Below are positions 63,257-64,000 of a DNA stretch of 64,000 bases, piece by piece (position 1 is the first letter of the stretch; each line of letters starts with the position of its first letter). Below the pieces are notes generated by a model. The model was given only the letters and a program-made list of their open reading frames with translations, made no database searches and had not been told where the DNA came from. The stretch spans positions 188,035 to 252,034 of the forward strand of contig JAUSNB010000015.1 of assembly GCA_030645615.1 (NCBI GenBank), in the 5' to 3' direction. This DNA is from Actinomycetota bacterium (GTDB taxonomy: Bacteria; Actinomycetota; Actinomycetes; S36-B12). A program made the position numbers and the translations under genes.

Positions 63257-64000
63257 GTGACCCTGAGCCGCACGCGCCTCGTGCTCGGGGGGCTGGCAGT
63301 GGCACTTGTCGGCGGGTTCGTCTTCTGGCTGCAGGCGGGCGTCCTGTACTCGGTGGGCACGCTGGCGTGGGGCGGCTGGGGTCTGCAGTCGCACTTGAGC
63401 GGCGCGGCCGAAACGGTCCTGTCCGGCGACTACGACATCGCCGGCTCGGAGTACGCCTTGGCGGTCGCCTCGTCCGACCAGCTCGCCCGATCGGTCGGGA
63501 CGACCCAACTGGACCTCATCGGGCTGCTGCCCGGACTCGATACAGCGGTGGGCAACTGGCGTCTTGCAGCGTCGGCGGCAGACGACATCACGTCGGCGAC
63601 CGGCGGGCTGCTGGCCCTCTATGGGGACCTGTCCGGGAAGGGTGGCGGTCCCAAGATCTTCAGCGACGGGGCCATCGACCTGGCCCGGCTGAACGACCTT
63701 CCGCAGCGAGTGGGGCAGGTCGTGGCCAGCCTGGCCGGCGCCGAGCGTGACCTCGACGCGGTGCGGGCCGAGAGTCAACCGGCCGCGCTCCTGGACCGGA
63801 TCCGCGACCGGGCCCTTGCCGAGATGGCGCCACTTCAGGAGGGGATCGGGGCCCTCGAGCGCATCGCCCCCGTCCTGCCCGATGCGCTCGGGGCGAATGG
63901 CGTGCGCCGCTATCTCGTCGCCATCGGCAACCAGGCCGAGATGCGCGCGTCCGGCGGGGCCCCGCTCACCCTTGTCCTGGTGGAGTTCAACGAGGGACGC
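63257..64000 (+). CDS. DUF4012 membrane protein, 3' end missing
   Basis: First 248 codons of a gene cut by the right edge. One N-terminal transmembrane helix (about 7-28), an alpha-helical extracytoplasmic region, and near the edge the DUF4012 opening RYLVAIGNQAEMRASGG. DUF4012 proteins are common beside actinobacterial polysaccharide genes; function unknown. Stop lies outside the window. Confidence 0.8.
   Translation, partial: MTLSRTRLVLGGLAVALVGGFVFWLQAGVLYSVGTLAWGGWGLQSHLSGAAETVLSGDYDIAGSEYALAVASSDQLARSVGTTQLDLIGLLPGLDTAVGNWRLAASAADDITSATGGLLALYGDLSGKGGGPKIFSDGAIDLARLNDLPQRVGQVVASLAGAERDLDAVRAESQPAALLDRIRDRALAEMAPLQEGIGALERIAPVLPDALGANGVRRYLVAIGNQAEMRASGGAPLTLVLVEFNEGR

Overview
The window is chromosomal DNA of a high-GC Gram-positive bacterium (Actinomycetota) centred on the replication origin. 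GC-rich third positions, frequent GTG and a few TTG starts, -10 boxes directly in front of several start codons, and gene order all say this. The order pcnA - MutT-type NUDIX - DUF6049 - murJ - sigM - anti-sigma - trxB - trxA - cwlM - parB - parA - rsmG - jag - yidC - yidD - rnpA - rpmH / dnaA - dnaN - recF - DUF721 - gyrB - gyrA - DUF3566 - tRNA-Ile - tRNA-Ala - ppiA - crgA - DUF881 - pabA / pknB - pbpA - rodA - pstP - fhaB - fhaA is the classical actinobacterial oriC neighbourhood, as in Mycobacterium and Streptomyces. The species cannot be named from the sequence; there is no sign of plasmid or phage origin.

Layout. 1-9.8 kb: membrane protein running off the left edge, CCA-adding enzyme, then a tightly packed plus-strand run for envelope assembly (secreted DUF6049 protein, lipid II flippase MurJ, a separate MurJ-associated pseudokinase) and the SigM/anti-sigma pair. 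9.8-14.8 kb: thioredoxin operon behind a SigR-type promoter, the CwlM homologue, a PLP aminotransferase and Ddl. 14.7-19.9 kb (minus strand): parB, parA, rsmG, jag, yidC, yidD, rnpA, rpmH, with parS-like sites at parA and rsmG. 20-30 kb: dnaA, oriC (21568-22014, the only gene-free stretch above 300 bp), dnaN, recF, DUF721, gyrB, gyrA, DUF3566. 30-35.5 kb: tRNA-Ile, a DLW-39-type microprotein, tRNA-Ala, an AT-rich PadR locus, ppiA, rhomboid, thiolase, crgA, DUF881, pabA. 35.4-42.7 kb (minus strand): the pknB-pbpA-rodA-pstP-fhaB-fhaA growth and division control operon, with no pknA.

42.8-64 kb is accessory and more specific to the organism: two secreted phospholipase-A2-like paralogues (42894-44195 and 49325-50629, one with the catalytic His replaced by Arg), tRNA-Leu, an MFS transporter, a hotdog protein, a membrane GGDEF-EAL protein, a META-domain protein, a frameshifted DUF1905/YdeI gene, an Ada-like alkyltransferase, an EamA transporter, a geranylgeranyl-reductase-type flavoprotein, a possible ribbon-helix-helix protein with a palindrome at its start, a GDP-fucose synthase coupled to two small monooxygenase-like proteins, a CoA-transferase, a Fpg/Nei glycosylase, a methyltransferase, and the start of an exopolysaccharide locus (two tandem clan GH-A hydrolases, a polyprenyl glycosylphosphotransferase, a DUF4012 protein cut by the right edge).

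Working together: MurJ, the pseudokinase, CwlM, PknB, PstP, FhaA/FhaB, RodA and PbpA are, from work on relatives, parts of one phospho-regulated peptidoglycan system, here split across both sides of oriC. No insertion sequence, prophage, CRISPR array or rRNA gene was seen.
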